Below, piece after piece: positions 46,830-58,810 of a stretch of 64,000 bases of DNA. This DNA comes from Linum tenue. Taxonomy: Eukaryota > Streptophyta > Magnoliopsida > Malpighiales > Linaceae. The stretch is from NCBI GenBank assembly GCA_946122785.1, contig CAMGYJ010000006.1:31075168-31139167 (forward strand). Reading direction: 5' to 3'. The position numbers and the translations under genes were made by a program. The number at the start of each line of letters is the position of its first letter. Position 1 is the stretch's first letter. Below the pieces are notes generated by a model. That model ran no database searches, was not told where the DNA came from, and saw only the letters and a list, made by a program, of their open reading frames with translations.

Positions 46830-47460
46830 AATTAGGATTGTTAGTAAACCAAGTCGCTTATGAAGGACTCGACGGTCAACTCGATAAAACCTCGTCCGAT
46901 TAAGAAAAAGCTCAACTCGTCTATTAACGAGTCGAGATTGAGCTCAACCTTGTTCAGCTCATGAGCTAGTTCGACTTGTTGGTTTGTTGAGCTCCACTCT
47001 TGAACTCTTTTATTTTGAGCTCATGAGATGTCTCAAAATTTTGATTAGTGAGTCAACTCAACTATCGGCTTATGAGCAAATCGATCTATATCTTATGAGT
47101 TGGCTTGTCGATAATTCATAGGTTTATTAAATTGTATAATAGGTTTTTTAAATTGTATATCTCACTTGTTTAAAATTTTGAGTATGTCAGCAAATATGTC
47201 TCATATATGACATGAGATCACTTATCACATGTATCATATAAGGCATATAAATATTATGATTTAGTTTATAAATTATCATAGAGTTGAACTCTTAATGATG
47301 AGGCAAGTAAAAAAGTTTTAATAAATGAGACAGATCGAGCTTGACTTGACTCATCTCATGTATAAATGATTCCAAGTCGAGCTCGGCTCGTTTATTAATG
47401 AGCCAAAGCTAAACAAGGCAAAACTCGGCTCGATCTGACTCATTAACAGCCCTACTACCA
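46830..47460. mobile_element. Possible non-autonomous hAT-like element
   Basis: The ends read taggattgttagtaaacc (left) and, in reverse complement, tagggctgttaatgagtc (right), a loose terminal inverted repeat. The interior is rich in 'gagctcgactcg' phrases in both orientations. Such TAGGGCTGTTAAT termini with GAGCTCGA-rich subterminal DNA are common in plant hAT-type elements. A convincing 8-bp target duplication was not found. Confidence 0.4.
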
Positions 47461-47944
47461 ATGGAGTGAGATACCGTGATAACCCACATCTTAGTCTTCA
47501 GTCTCCTTCTCTTTCTTTCTATTTTCATATTAATGCTACAAATTAGTCTAGGGATGATTTTGGAATAAAAAACCCACCGCATGTGATCCATCTCCAATTT
47601 TTCATATATTATGTTTTCATCAACAAAAAAAATATCAGACCTTCTCTTTTCCCTTCGTCCTCTCTCCCTCTCACCCTAGCTCCAACAAAGAACCCTAGTC
47701 CAACCCCACCCTTGTTCGTTGATAGGAGCACAACCCTCCCTCTCCTTCCAAAACATTCATCCACCGACTAACTAGATAACCCTCCTCTCCTGCTGTCCTT
47801 GTCACCTTCCATATTCTGAGTCGACCAGTGCAGACTTCGACGACCCTCCATTCTTGCTGCCCTCCTCTCATTTCCTTCCACCACTACTCTCCCCTGAGAT
47901 TTTTTAGATTGTGACTTTTGTTTTTCAGATTTGGTTTTTCCCGT
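47461..47944. other. Intergenic, pyrimidine-rich
   Basis: 47640-47890 is C/T-rich and resembles a plant 5' leader in composition. No coding evidence. Confidence 0.35.
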
Positions 47945-48355
47945 TCTGGCTAGTGATAGTATTTTTAGTCTAGTGATATTATTTTCAGTCTAGTGGTAAT
48001 ATTATCGGTGTATTGGTAGTGATTTTCAATCTAGTGATAGTTTTTTCAGTCTAGTGATAATGATATCAGTGTAATGGTATTGTTATTGTATTGTTTTAGA
48101 TCTAGTGGTAATTTTATTAGTCTAACGGTAATATTTTTTGTAGTGGTAATATTTTTAATGTAGTGTAGTGGTGTTGTTATTAGTGTAGTGGTATTTTCTT
48201 TGGTGTAGTGTTATTGTTATCGATATCAGTGTACTGATATTATTTTATGATCTAATAGTAATGTTATCAGTTTAGTGGTAATCTTTTTAGTGCAGTGATA
48301 CACTTTTTAATGTAGTGGTACTAATTTCTTTGTAGTGGTACTTTTTTTTAGGTGG
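47945..48355. repeat. Degenerate minisatellite
   Basis: About 400 bp of imperfect units of roughly 20-26 bp around 'tagtggtaatattttta' or 'tctagtgatagt'. About 18 units are visible, with variable spacing. The strong strand bias (G/T on plus, almost no C) is notable. Confidence 0.8.
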
Positions 48356-49238
48356 TTGGAGGGATTCTAACGATGAGATTTATCCTAGAAAGTATGACGG
48401 TCGGAGGAACTTTAGCGATTAGAGAAAAACAGTTTTTAAAAAGAGAAATGAAATTAAGTTTGAGTTGGTAGTGGTTGTAATTAATATGACTTGAGATAGA
48501 GAAATGTAGTTTCCAAGATATAATAACTAGCATTTTGTTAGTTCCAAAAATATAATCTAATATAAAAGGAAAATACACTTGTATAGCCAAAACTTTCGCG
48601 TTTGTGCCAATAATAGCCAAATTTGGAGAAATACCACTTATAGCCAGCTTTTAAAATTATGTTGGACAAATCTAGCCATTTCCATTAGATACTTTAACGG
48701 TGTTATTAACACCGTCAACTTATTTGACAGTTTGCTGATTAGATGCCAACTCAGCAGACACGTCAACGCCAAATAAGCTAAAAATGAAACATCATAATTT
48801 TATTTAATTATTACACATCATAAATTAATTAATGAAATAAAAAATTAAAATTAATGGATGTTTTTTCCTTGCGCACCTCACTTTCCTCTTATCTCTTGTC
48901 AGAAACTGCTTTACCCTTCTTGGGTCTTCAACAAACTCCTAATTAAACTCCCAATTGACTCATCGTCATCAGAAGTCAGCACAAACTCGACCACCTTCAA
49001 CCTCTTCTTCGCAGCAGACTTCTTCTCACTCTCCATCCTTCCAGCCCTAGCACTTTATGCTATCTCCCACCGGTTTCGAACACATGGGCGTATAAGAACT
49101 CAGTAGTTGTGGTAATTGAATTCTCTGCAGTCCCGGCCCCACATTTTCGGCCAAACGAGCTGCTGAATGCGAAGGACTGAAGCCGTTCAACAAACTCTCA
49201 TTGAATCCGCCCATGGTTGGACTGAGATTGTTGTTGCT

Positions 49239-50647
49239 TGATAGACCGTTATTTACACATGTTTTTACCCCGTTTTACACCGTTTGAGGTTTTGATTCTC
49301 GTGTTTTAGGCCGATTTCACGCTAGGTTGTGCTTGTTTGTGATATTTCAGGTCCTAGTACGTGAATGGAGGCTTGGGAGCGAGTCTGGGGTCGATTGGAC
49401 GAAGATCGGACGAATGGCGAGGTTTCAAAGAAGCCGCAAGGGCAGACCATGGCATCACACGGCCGTGCGAAGGACAAGCCAGGCCGTGTGGAATTGTGCG
49501 AGAGCAAACACGGGCACAAGTGGTTTTCAGACGGCCGTGCCAATGAGCACCTTGGCCGTGTGATTTTTGCCGAGGCCAAGCACGGGCAGCTCATGAAATC
49601 CACACGGCCGTGCACCCTGGCCGTGTGAGAAGCCTGAAGATCGAACTAAACCATACGCTGCGTTTTGAGCCGCACGGCCAAGTGGGTGAGCCACACGGCC
49701 GTGTGGCCTGCCCGTGCGAGTCGGGAAAGTCTGGTTTTAGAGTCAATTCCGAGCCAAAAGTGAAGAATCGGATTTTCAGAGCAAAAACAGAGCCCTAGAG
49801 AGAGAAAGTACGAAGAACACATCCTAAAAGCTATCTTGGAGCTGGGTTTCACCGAATCAAGCTTGGAGATCGTCATAGGAGTGGAAATCATCATCCCGGA
49901 GCAGATTTTCCTCATCATTATGAGTATGACTATCCGATTACTGTTTTCTCTCTCTCTCTATGGAGTAGAACCCTTCTCTCACTTGGGTATGAAGAACCCT
50001 AGTTCCTTGTGTTAGGGATTTGATTGTAATGACTTGGGATGATATTACTGTTTGATTTTAATCGAATGATGCATGTTTATTGAATTGATTGAGTCTGATC
50101 AGCTTTTCTCAATTTCTGCTGCAACCTGAGATAGATAGAATCTGATTAGGTTGTTAGAGCCTCTTCATTCGATAGTAGGAGATTGGCTATACGAGAGTTA
50201 GCCAGTTTACTGCTTTGTACTGGAATTCAATTCCAGTAGTGGAGTTCTGTGTTCATAGCCTCAGCTTTCTATCCCGGTGAAGACTAGTCGTCTGCCGGGT
50301 AGTTAGACTGAGAGGGCTTGGTCAGCTTAAGAGATTCCAAGCTACTGTCGGATCTTCCGCAGTCTAATCAACAGAATCAACCCAGGGAATTACAATTGAA
50401 CCTAACTAAGGGGCTAGGGGGACTCAATCCCGAGTGACTCTTTCCTGCTTTGAAAACCGAACAATTTACTGCTTTCTTACTGCTTTTGCTTTAAACAACA
50501 ATCACTCGAATTAGTTTGCTAGATAATAGAGAATCACGGAGTAAGCAGTAGATCTAGACCCCGGGTTGATAATTAACTTGCCTGTTACTGCATTCCCGGA
50601 CTGCGATTACACTTGGTCGCAGTTTGGTGTTGTGTTTTGGCGTGTCA
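49239..50647 (+). repeat. Copy D 5' LTR
   Basis: 1409 bp, TGATAGACC...GGCGTGTCA. CACGGCCGTG motifs cluster at 49455-49725. Confidence 0.95.
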
Positions 50648-50653
50648 AGTTTT

Positions 50654-50671
50654 TGGCGCCGTTGCCGGGGA
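50654..50671 (+). promoter_or_regulatory. Primer binding site (tRNA-Asp), copy D
   Basis: TGGCGCCGTTGCCGGGGA, a perfect complement of the plant tRNA-Asp 3' end, 6 nt after the LTR. Confidence 0.92.
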
Positions 50672-50790
50672 CCCTCTAGGTTATTGGGGAAACGTGAGAA
50701 TTTGTTACTCTAGCTTTTTCTTTATTGCATTTTTCTCTTCCACCTGTGTGCCTTCACGGGTTGCTTCTGCTGATTGTGTGCAGGTAGTGC

Positions 50791-53553
50791 ATGACCCGTA
50801 GCCAGTCGGGAGATCTACTACCATTAGACCAGGAGCTTGAACGAACCTGCAGGAACTTCAAGCGGGCTCTAAAGGCGCGACTGGCTGCGGAGGAGGCGCT
50901 ATCACAGCTGCAGATCAGAAGAAGAAGAAGAAGAGATGGTGATCCCAGAACACGATGTGATCAACCCAGAGGAGCAGACCATGGGATCCTACTGGACCGC
51001 TAGGGCTGCGGACATGAGGTCACCCATTCAACACCCTCATGTCCCAGCCAACAACTTTGAGGTGAGCACCTCAGTGATCACCATGCTGCGCGGTTCAGTG
51101 GTGTTCCGTGGTAAGGAGGGAGAGTGCCCCGATCACATCTCAGGCGATTCCACGAGCTCATCGATGGAATCAAGATCAATGGGGTACCAGCAGATGCCAT
51201 CCAGCTGAGGTACTTCCCATTCACTCTGGAGGGGCAGGCCAAGGAGTGGCTAGACACTCGACCTCCGGGCTATCACCACGTTCGCCAACCTGGCGGACAA
51301 GTTCCTCACCCGCTACCATCCTCCATCCAAGACAGCTGACCTGCAGAAGCAAATTACACATTTTGCTCAGGATGAGGATGAGACCATCAGGGATGCTTGG
51401 GAGAGATACACAGTCTCTTCTGAGGTGTCCCAATCATGGTTTCAATGATGCTTCAAGGTGGGCACCTTCTATCACGCCCTCTTCCCGGAGGACAAGCAGC
51501 TGATTGATTCGGTTTGTGGCGGGAACATGCTGACCAAAACACCGCCACAGCTGAATCAACTCTTTGAAGAGATGGCAGAGAACGGGTACGATTGGGGCAC
51601 TGCTAGGAGGTCGAGGAGAGCACCCAGCCGAGGTGTACATTCTGTGGGAGCCCATCCCTCTGATTTGGTGCAGGTAGTATCAAAGCTGGTTTCAGCTATC
51701 GATCGTTCCGGGATGATTCCAGGGACCGGACAGCAGCAGGCGATGCTCTGCCACTGGTGCGAAAGCACCCATCACACGGTGGAGGACTGCCAGGCGATGA
51801 AGGAATCAACCACACCCCAGGAGCAGGTGAACTTCATCAATAATGTCAGGCGCAACGACCCCTACAGTAACACTTACAACGAGGGGTGGCGCCAGCATCC
51901 TAACTCTCTTGGGGTGGGGCAAATTCCAGACCACCAGTCCCCCAGGGACCGCCGGGATTCCAGAGGCCACCATATCAGCCCAGACAGGGGCAATTCCAGC
52001 AGCAACAGTCTCTTTATCAGCCCATGCAGGGGCATGCTGCTCAATCACAGCCGCGACCTTTCCAGCAGCCAGGTGCAGCCCCTGCTGCCCCAGTGCAGAA
52101 TGATCAGATGGCCGAACTGCGAGACTTGGTGGGTTCTCTCGCCAGTTCTAGTGCTCAGAAATTCAACACTATTGAGCAGTTCATGGAAAAGGCCTCGGGT
52201 AAATTCCTGGCCCTTGAAGCTGGTCAGAGGATCACACAGGCTGTCTTAAAGGATATCCAGACCCAACTGGGGAGCGTGGCTCAGGCAGTGGCTCAAAGGG
52301 CTCCTGGTACTCTACCCGGGCAGACTATCCCTCATCCGCCGACCCCGAACGAGCACTGCAATGCCATCATGACCAGGAGTGGCAAGGTGACTGTTGATCC
52401 CCCTGCTCGGGAACAAGAGAGAGAGACCCCTGTCTTAGTGTCTCCAGCAGTTGAAGAAGAAGCAGAAAAGGAGGTTGAGGTGCCTGCACCTAAACCTCAA
52501 CCGGTAGTGAAGGAATATATCCCGAAACTTCCCTTCCCTACGCGGTTGCACAAAGACAGGCTGGAGGCAGAGTTCGAAAACTTCATGGCCATGCTTAAGA
52601 AGCTGAATGTCCAAGTGCCCTTCCTGGAGGCACTATCGCAAATGCCTAAGTATGCGAAGTTTCTGAAAGAGCTTCTCTCAAAGAAGCAGAAAGCTGAGTG
52701 AGCGGCCACTGTGGAGCTCAGCGAGGAGTGCTCGGCTATTCTGCAGAACAAGCTTCCGCAGAAGAAAAAGGACCCAGGTAGTTTTACTATCCCTTGCTCT
52801 ATTGATAAATTGCATGTAGAGAAGTCCTTGGCGGATTTAGGTGCTAGTATCAATGTTATGCCATATAAACTGTTCAAGAAACTAGGCCTAGGTGAACCCC
52901 GTGCTACTAGGATGACCCTTCAACTATCTGACCGATCTGTAGTGCATCCTAGGGGCATAGTGGAAGACCTTCTGGTTAAGGTTGGCAAATTCAAATATCC
53001 TGTGGATTTTGTTGTCCTGGACATCAATGAGGACACAGAAGTGCCCCTTATACTGGGAAGGCCTTTCCTGCCCACCGCCAAGGCTCTCATAGATGTGCAT
53101 GATGGGACCTTAGTTTTGAGGGATGGCGAGGAGCGAATAACGTTTTCAGTTGCTAACACTATACCTGCTTCGTTACCTCTGCATGCTGTATCTCACCAAG
53201 AGCACGAGTCTGTCGTGTATCCTTCTGTGCTGCCTATTTTGCAGGACCCGCCTCCCATACCTTCGCCGCCACTCCAGTCCACACCGCCCCCAAAAGAATA
53301 GATCAAGGAGGAGTGGCGGCCGAAACTGCAGGCAGCTCAGCCTCCTCGAAAGAAAGCCGGAGACCACTACGAGCTGGTCCCGCCCCCACCTTGGCCATCC
53401 GAGTATTCACTCGCTTGCATCCTACCGGATGGCCAAGTCGAGTTGGCGACTGCTGGTGGTCACATTCGTCGCGTGCATGGCCACCATTTGAAGCTGTACC
53501 TCAAGAGCGATGTGGATCCGCTCTTGAAGGCACCTGATCCTACACTTCCCTGA
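50791..53553 (+). pseudogene. Copy D gag-protease, frameshifted
   Basis: It starts MTRSQSGDLLPLDQELERTC (50791). Capsid blocks match copy C. The zinc knuckle CHWCESTHHTVEDC is at 51749-51790. The protease core ADLGASINVMPYKLF has its aspartate codon at 52834-52836, and PLILGRPFL follows. Damage: shifts near 50925, 51135, 51270, 51455 and 51900; an inserted base and a deleted base around 52690-52705 that cancel each other but leave a TGA between them; and a TAG near 53300 where copy C has CAG. The final segment (WPSEYSLACILPDGQVELA...HLKLYLKSDVDP) is a short C-terminal domain shared with copies B and C, ending at the stop 53551-53553. Confidence 0.9.
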
Positions 53554-53589
53554 GCATCCATACTGGCGTCCAGCTAAAAGACGGTAAAG

Positions 53590-53615
53590 AAGCGCTTGTG
53601 GGGCGGCAACCCCAC
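53590..53615 (+). promoter_or_regulatory. Conserved post-stop stem-loop, copy D
   Basis: Reads aagcgctt, GTGGGG, loop CGGCAA, CCCCAC (53598-53603 with 53610-53615), starting 44 nt after the stop codon. Confidence 0.82.
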
Positions 53616-55336
53616 CAAGGTTTGTTTTTCTTTCGTTTGTTTTTGTCGGTTTGTCCACTTGGAACTATGGTTTCTATCACCCAGTGTGTTTTGCTGATGC
53701 TAGCCCGCTGACTGGTCCACTTCCAGTCCCCCAGCAGTGTTTCAATCCGGTAACGTCGTTCCCCTTGTCTTTCCCTCTACTCCATTGAGGGCAATGTCGT
53801 GCTTAAGTGTGTTGGGGGGGGTGCTTTGTATCGGTTGGAATATATATCTGTGTGCTTGGAGCCTAGTCCGCTGTCCGAATCTTACGATTTGAGGGCTCCA
53901 AGTACTGCTGTTTGATCATATTGGCACTGTGTTTTGATGGATGAATTGATTGGTTTTCGGATTAATGCATGACAACTTGTTTGAGACTAGGACAACCTAT
54001 GACGAGGACTGAGATGTGCAGTAGAACGATGTAGGGGTTCAGTTTTTTCAACTGTTTGCTTGCCAACTGTGACTTGATCTGATTACTTGTTCTTGACAGC
54101 CGTTTATGCATCTAGTTCAGGGTATCAGAATGTGAGATAGAGCATATAGGTAGCCATGTGAGATTTGAGCCTGCTCGTTTCTTTCTTGTGCGATAGATCC
54201 CTCTTCCATAATGTGTAGCATTCACGTTGTCATTAGCTAAGATGATGGGGGCATAGGATTAGCCCACGCCCAAATTGACTGTCCTGATGTGTCATATCCC
54301 CTAGTCAGCCCCTTTGAGCCGTGTGTTATCCTTCCTTTTGGTCTATAATGAAAAAAAGTCACCCTTGTTACATCTTTTAGAAGGTTCCACAGAGTGGTTT
54401 TTACATATTCTCTGCTGTTTCTGCTAAAGTTGATGTGAGTGTTGGAGGTAGTGCTTAAAAGTTGGGCAGGTGCTTGAATTATATGCAGAAGTGGTGGCTC
54501 TCTTAAGAAATGAAAAGAAAAATGAAAGTAAAACAAAGAAAAATTGAAAGCAAAAGAGAGCCACTACCAAAAATCTGAATGACGCCCATTAAGTAGTGTT
54601 TCTTAGCAGTCTGGCTTGGAAATGCTGATGTTTATACCTCCTTCGCTCTTGTGCTCTTAAGATATTGAGTATTGCAGAATAGCAGAAAGGGAATACCGGT
54701 TTGTTTGATTGTGTGGGTTTTGAAATGTGGAACCTTTTGCTATGAATACTTCCACCACCTAAAAGGCCTTTTCCCCATGTCCAAGACCCTAGCCAGTCAT
54801 TTGAACCTGTGTCTAAGACCTCCTGATTAGTTAGTGATGACACCCCATATGTGAACTCTAGCATTTAGAGGCTGCCATCATGGTGAAGAGATGTTAGGGA
54901 TTGAGAGAATAGCATGCGCATTTTTCGCATCAAATTGTCCTGACCCCACTGGTCGAGAGTGAGTGATTCATTTTCATATTCTTTATACTCTTGTACCCCG
55001 GTGAGGACCTAGATTGCTTGGTCTCTGTTCTGATGTCTTGAGTTGGATGCATGAGTTGACTGTTTTGAGTAAGTGGTTGAGTCAAGTCTAGGTTGGCTAG
55101 TGAACAGAAGGGAGACTCTTCCTTTACTCGATTTGCTGCACTCGAATGTCCTTTGTGGTGGTTGTCCAGGTTGTTATTGAGGTTGTTCATGTATTGATGT
55201 TTGAAAACCAGTACAATTCACTTGTTCTGTGCCTTTATGACTTGTCCCCAATGTTGGTTGATTGAAATATGTAAGCTTACCTGGTGTCTGACTTGGTTTG
55301 CTTGGGGACAAGCAAACGGTTAAGTGTGGGGGAGTT
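53616..55336 (+). other. Copy D 3' non-coding region and polypurine tract
   Basis: Contains a cattg/caatg stem (53783-53787 with 53792-53796), CTTAAG (53802-53807) and a G-run. It also has a cttggagcc/ggctccaag stem (53855-53863 with 53894-53902) and a 14-pair stem with one G-U, gtggtggctctctt/aagagagccactac (54491-54504 with 54554-54567), around a purine-rich loop. The tail ends with aagtgtgggggag, the polypurine tract (about 55322-55334). Confidence 0.8.
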
Positions 55337-56744
55337 TGATAGACCGTTATTTACACATGTTTTTACCCCCGTTCTTACACCGTTTGAGGTTTTGATTCTC
55401 GTGTTTTAGGCCGATTTCACGCTAGGTTGTGCTTGTTTGTGATATTTCAGGTCCTAGTACGTGAATGGAGGCTTGGGAGCGAGTCTGGCGTCGATTGGAC
55501 GAAGATCGGACGAATGGCGAGGTTTCAAGGAAGCCGCACGGGCAGACCATGGCATCACACGGCCGTGCGAAGGACAAGCCAGGCCGTGTGGAATTGTGCG
55601 AGAGCAAACACGGGCACAAGTGGTTTTCACACGGCCGTGCCAATGAGCACCTTGGCCGTGTGATTTTTGCCGAGGCCAAGCACGGGCAGCTCATGAAATC
55701 CACACGGCCGTGCACCCTGGCCGTGTGAGAAGCCTGAAGATCGAACTAAACCATATGCTGCGTTTTGAGCCGCACGGCCAAGTGGGTGAGCCACACGGCC
55801 GTGTGGTCTGCCCGTGCGAGTCGGGAAAGTCTGGTTTTAGAGCCAATTCCGAGCCAAAAGTGAAGAATCGGATTTTCAGAGCAAAAACAGAGCCCTAGAG
55901 AGAGAAAGTACGAAGAACACATCCTAAAAGCTATCTTGGAGCTGGGTTTCACCGAATCAAGCTTGGAGATCGTCATAGGAGTTGAAATCATCATCCTGGA
56001 GCAGATTTTCCTCATCATTATGAGTATGACTAATCCGATTACTGTTTTCTCTTCTCTCTCTATGGAGTAGAACCCTTCTCTCACTTGGGTATGAAGAACC
56101 CTAGTTCCTTGTGTTAGGGATTTGATTGTAATGACTTGGGATGATATTACTGTTTGATTTTAATCGAATGATGCATGTTTATTGAATTGATTGGAGTCTG
56201 ATCAGCTTTTCTCAATTTCTGCTGCAACCTGAGATAGATAGAATCTGATTAGGTTGTTAGAGCTTCTTCATTCGATAGTAGGAGATTGGCTATACGAGAG
56301 TTAGCCAGTTTACTGCTTTGTACTAGAATCCAATTCCAGTAGTGGAGTTCTGTGTTCATAGCGTCAGCTTTCTATCCCGGTGAAGACTAGTCATCTGCCG
56401 GGTAGTTAGACTGAGAGGGCTTGGTCAGCTTAAGAGATTCCAAGCTACTGTCGGAACTTCCGCAGTCTAATCAACAGTGAATCAACCCAGGGGAATTACA
56501 ATTGAACCTAACTAAGGGGCTAGGGGGACTCAATCCCGAGTGACTCTTTCCTGACTTTGAAAACCGAACAATTTACTGCTTTTGCTTTAATCAACAATCA
56601 CTCGAATTAGTTTGCTAGATAATAGATAATCACGGAGTAAGCAGTAGATCTAGACCCCGGGTTGATAATTGAACTTGCCTGTTACTGCATTCCCGGACTG
56701 CGATTACACTTGGTCGCAGTTTGGTGTTGTGTTTTGGCGTGTCA
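55337..56744 (+). repeat. Copy D 3' LTR
   Basis: 1408 bp and very close to the 5' LTR (single-base changes, a small deletion near 56575). It ends GGCGTGTCA just before the TTGCT duplication. Confidence 0.95.
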
Positions 56745-57369
56745 TTGCTCTCCCGCTAAAGGCAGATAGGTGGGGTTCGTGCAGGTGATGGTGGTCGGCG
56801 ATGATTTCTTGGCGCAAATCTCATTAGTTTCGGCACGGATAAGATTAGATCCGACTACAGGTGACAGATCTCACTATCACTGACGGCGGTTTCGCGGTGA
56901 CTTGAACTTTGGTGTGTGCCTCCCTTTCTCTCGTCCACCTCTGAAAGCCATAGTCAGGGCGAAGAATCTCCTCCCCTGCCCTCTGTCTCGGCGAAAAATA
57001 AGGGGAAGTGGTGCCGGAGAAGGTGGGACCAGATCTGGTCTCACCATTTGGAAGAGGAAGACGATAGAATGGATGCTGCCTCGGAGAGAGTCCGCGAAGA
57101 GGAATAAGTGCCTTGGAGAGAGAGGGTTCTGGGTTCTGTTCACCATTTCCAAATCTGAGATTGTGGCTGTGTCTGGCTTTTTGAGAAATAATTTGTGCTA
57201 TTTTGATGGAGATGGTGGACAGATGGGGAAGATGAAGGAGATCAAATGAAAGACAGAAGGAAACTTTTGGCTATACAAATGGCTGTAAGTGGTATTTCTT
57301 AAAATTTGGCTATTATTGGCACAAGCGCGAAAGTTTTGGCTATACAAGTGTATTTGGCCAATATAAAAG

Positions 57370-57678
57370 ATCACTAATAATTTTTTTTTTTACATATCCA
57401 AATTGCCTCTGTGTAGAGGGGATTGTAAAAACTGACAACCCCAGAAGAGTTATCACTGTATCTCTTATCATGGCACCTAATGGTTATTTAATAGTTAAAT
57501 TTGATGAAACATAGTTACACATGTTCTTAACAAAAGTGAAATGATGCTTACATGGCATTCATGTGATGAAGGTATCATATGAAATTGAAAATTATTTATC
57601 ATATGAAAGTTAAAAAATATAATTTTCAATTTTTCAAATTACCTCCAAAAAGGTTAATGATTCATTGAAAAAAATTAT
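57370..57678. other. AT-rich intergenic spacer
   Basis: Sequence between the MULE target duplication and the next retroelement. Nothing recognised. Confidence 0.4.
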
Positions 57679-58800
57679 TGATTTTGTTCCAATTGTACAC
57701 ATTTTACCCCCATTTTTTTAGATGTTTGAGGTGCTTTCACTCCGTTAGGCTAGGTTTTACGCTAGGTTGTTCTTGTTTTTAGTATGTTTCAAATCCTAGT
57801 AGGTGAAATCGACATCAGGAATGAAAGTTGGACGAAAATGGGCGAAAATGGAACAAAAGGAAGCAATCAGCAGAAGTTCACGGTGGCCAGACCACGATGA
57901 CTAGGCACGGGCCGTGAAGTGCGTGGAGTCCAGAGAGATTTTGTCCATCTCGCGGGCATTCGTGACATTACGACCACTTGACCGTGATAATCTGCTCTAG
58001 ACCGTGAAGAGCATTATTGAAATGACGCACTTTTGCTCAGGATCACGGTACGGGCTTATAGTTCACGGGCGTGAACTAGGACCGTGAAAAGCAGTCGATC
58101 TGGGTATAAAAGGAGAGCTGAGCTCAAAGAGAAAGGGGGAGAACCTATTGTCAGAAAACTTATTCTTCTTTAGATTTCTAGAGAGAGAAAGTGACAAACA
58201 AGATAAGAGGAGAAAGTTAGGGTTTCATCCAAGCTCCAAGATTTGAGATTCTAATCCTCAAGGGTTGATCTCCACACCAAAGGAAGAAGGCAACCCTCTC
58301 ATGATGGTTTCTTCTCTTCTCCTTTGTGTAATCCCACTTCTTAGAATGGAGTAGTCATTTCTTTCACTTGGGTGTTTATAAACCCTAGCTAGAATTATGT
58401 GAATGTTTGTAGGAATTGAATGATTTGTGTGTGATTGTGTTTTAATACAAGTATTGACGTATATTCATGAAGGTTGTGTTGTGTTTTCCATTTCAAACTC
58501 TTGACCTAGGTAGAGCGAAACCCCCTTCTTGCTAAGAGGCTTTCAAAAGCTGGAATTCTTTGGCCAAATTGAGTCACCTACTTAGGTCAAACCTCATACT
58601 ACGTTTTAGCACCTTGGGTATGTTGTATTTTGGCCATCCGAACTATGGTTTTAGGGAGAAGCGTAAGAAACCCTTAGTTGATTGGCCAAGAGAGCTACTC
58701 TGGTAGCTTGATTTGATGTCCCTTAGCCTAGTAACCGAGAGAGTGAAGCTTGTTCACTTGTTGCGCTTCCCTATGGTTTCCAACCGCTTTTATATGAGGA
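57679..58800 (+). repeat. Copy E partial 5' LTR
   Basis: Related to the copy F LTR, with GTTCACGG/CCGTGAA-type half-sites at 57870-58100. The right edge and primer site are missing, so the element could not now be copied by normal priming. Confidence 0.65.
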
Positions 58801-58810
58801 ACTAAGGACC

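Larger units (their letters stand above)
49239..56744 (+). mobile_element. Complete non-autonomous LTR retrotransposon (copy D)
   Basis: 7506 bp, plus strand, with an exact target duplication TTGCT (49234-49238 and 56745-56749). Order: LTR, tRNA-Asp primer site, gag, zinc knuckle, protease, 1.75-kb non-coding structured region, polypurine tract, LTR. There is no reverse transcriptase, RNase H or integrase. The two LTRs are very similar, so insertion into the MULE is relatively recent. Confidence 0.95.
48569..57359. mobile_element. Mutator-like element split by copy D
   Basis: Terminal inverted repeats of about 90 bp (left from 48569, right ending 57359) share 'aaatacacttgtatagcc' and 'gtgccaataatagcc'. 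A perfect 10-bp direct repeat aatataaaag flanks them (48559-48568 and 57360-57369), within the 9-10 bp typical of MULEs. Without copy D the element is about 1.28 kb. Its interior (48860-49230 and 56750-57250) is gene-like, GC-richer DNA without a transposase, so it is probably a Pack-MULE. The right-hand part has a frame (56902-57249) that I do not recognise. Confidence 0.85.

Noticed and set aside
53616..55336. Hidden reverse transcriptase or integrase in the long tail of copy D
   Set aside because: No xDD box, no HHCC zinc finger or DD35E spacing in any frame; the same is true for B and C.
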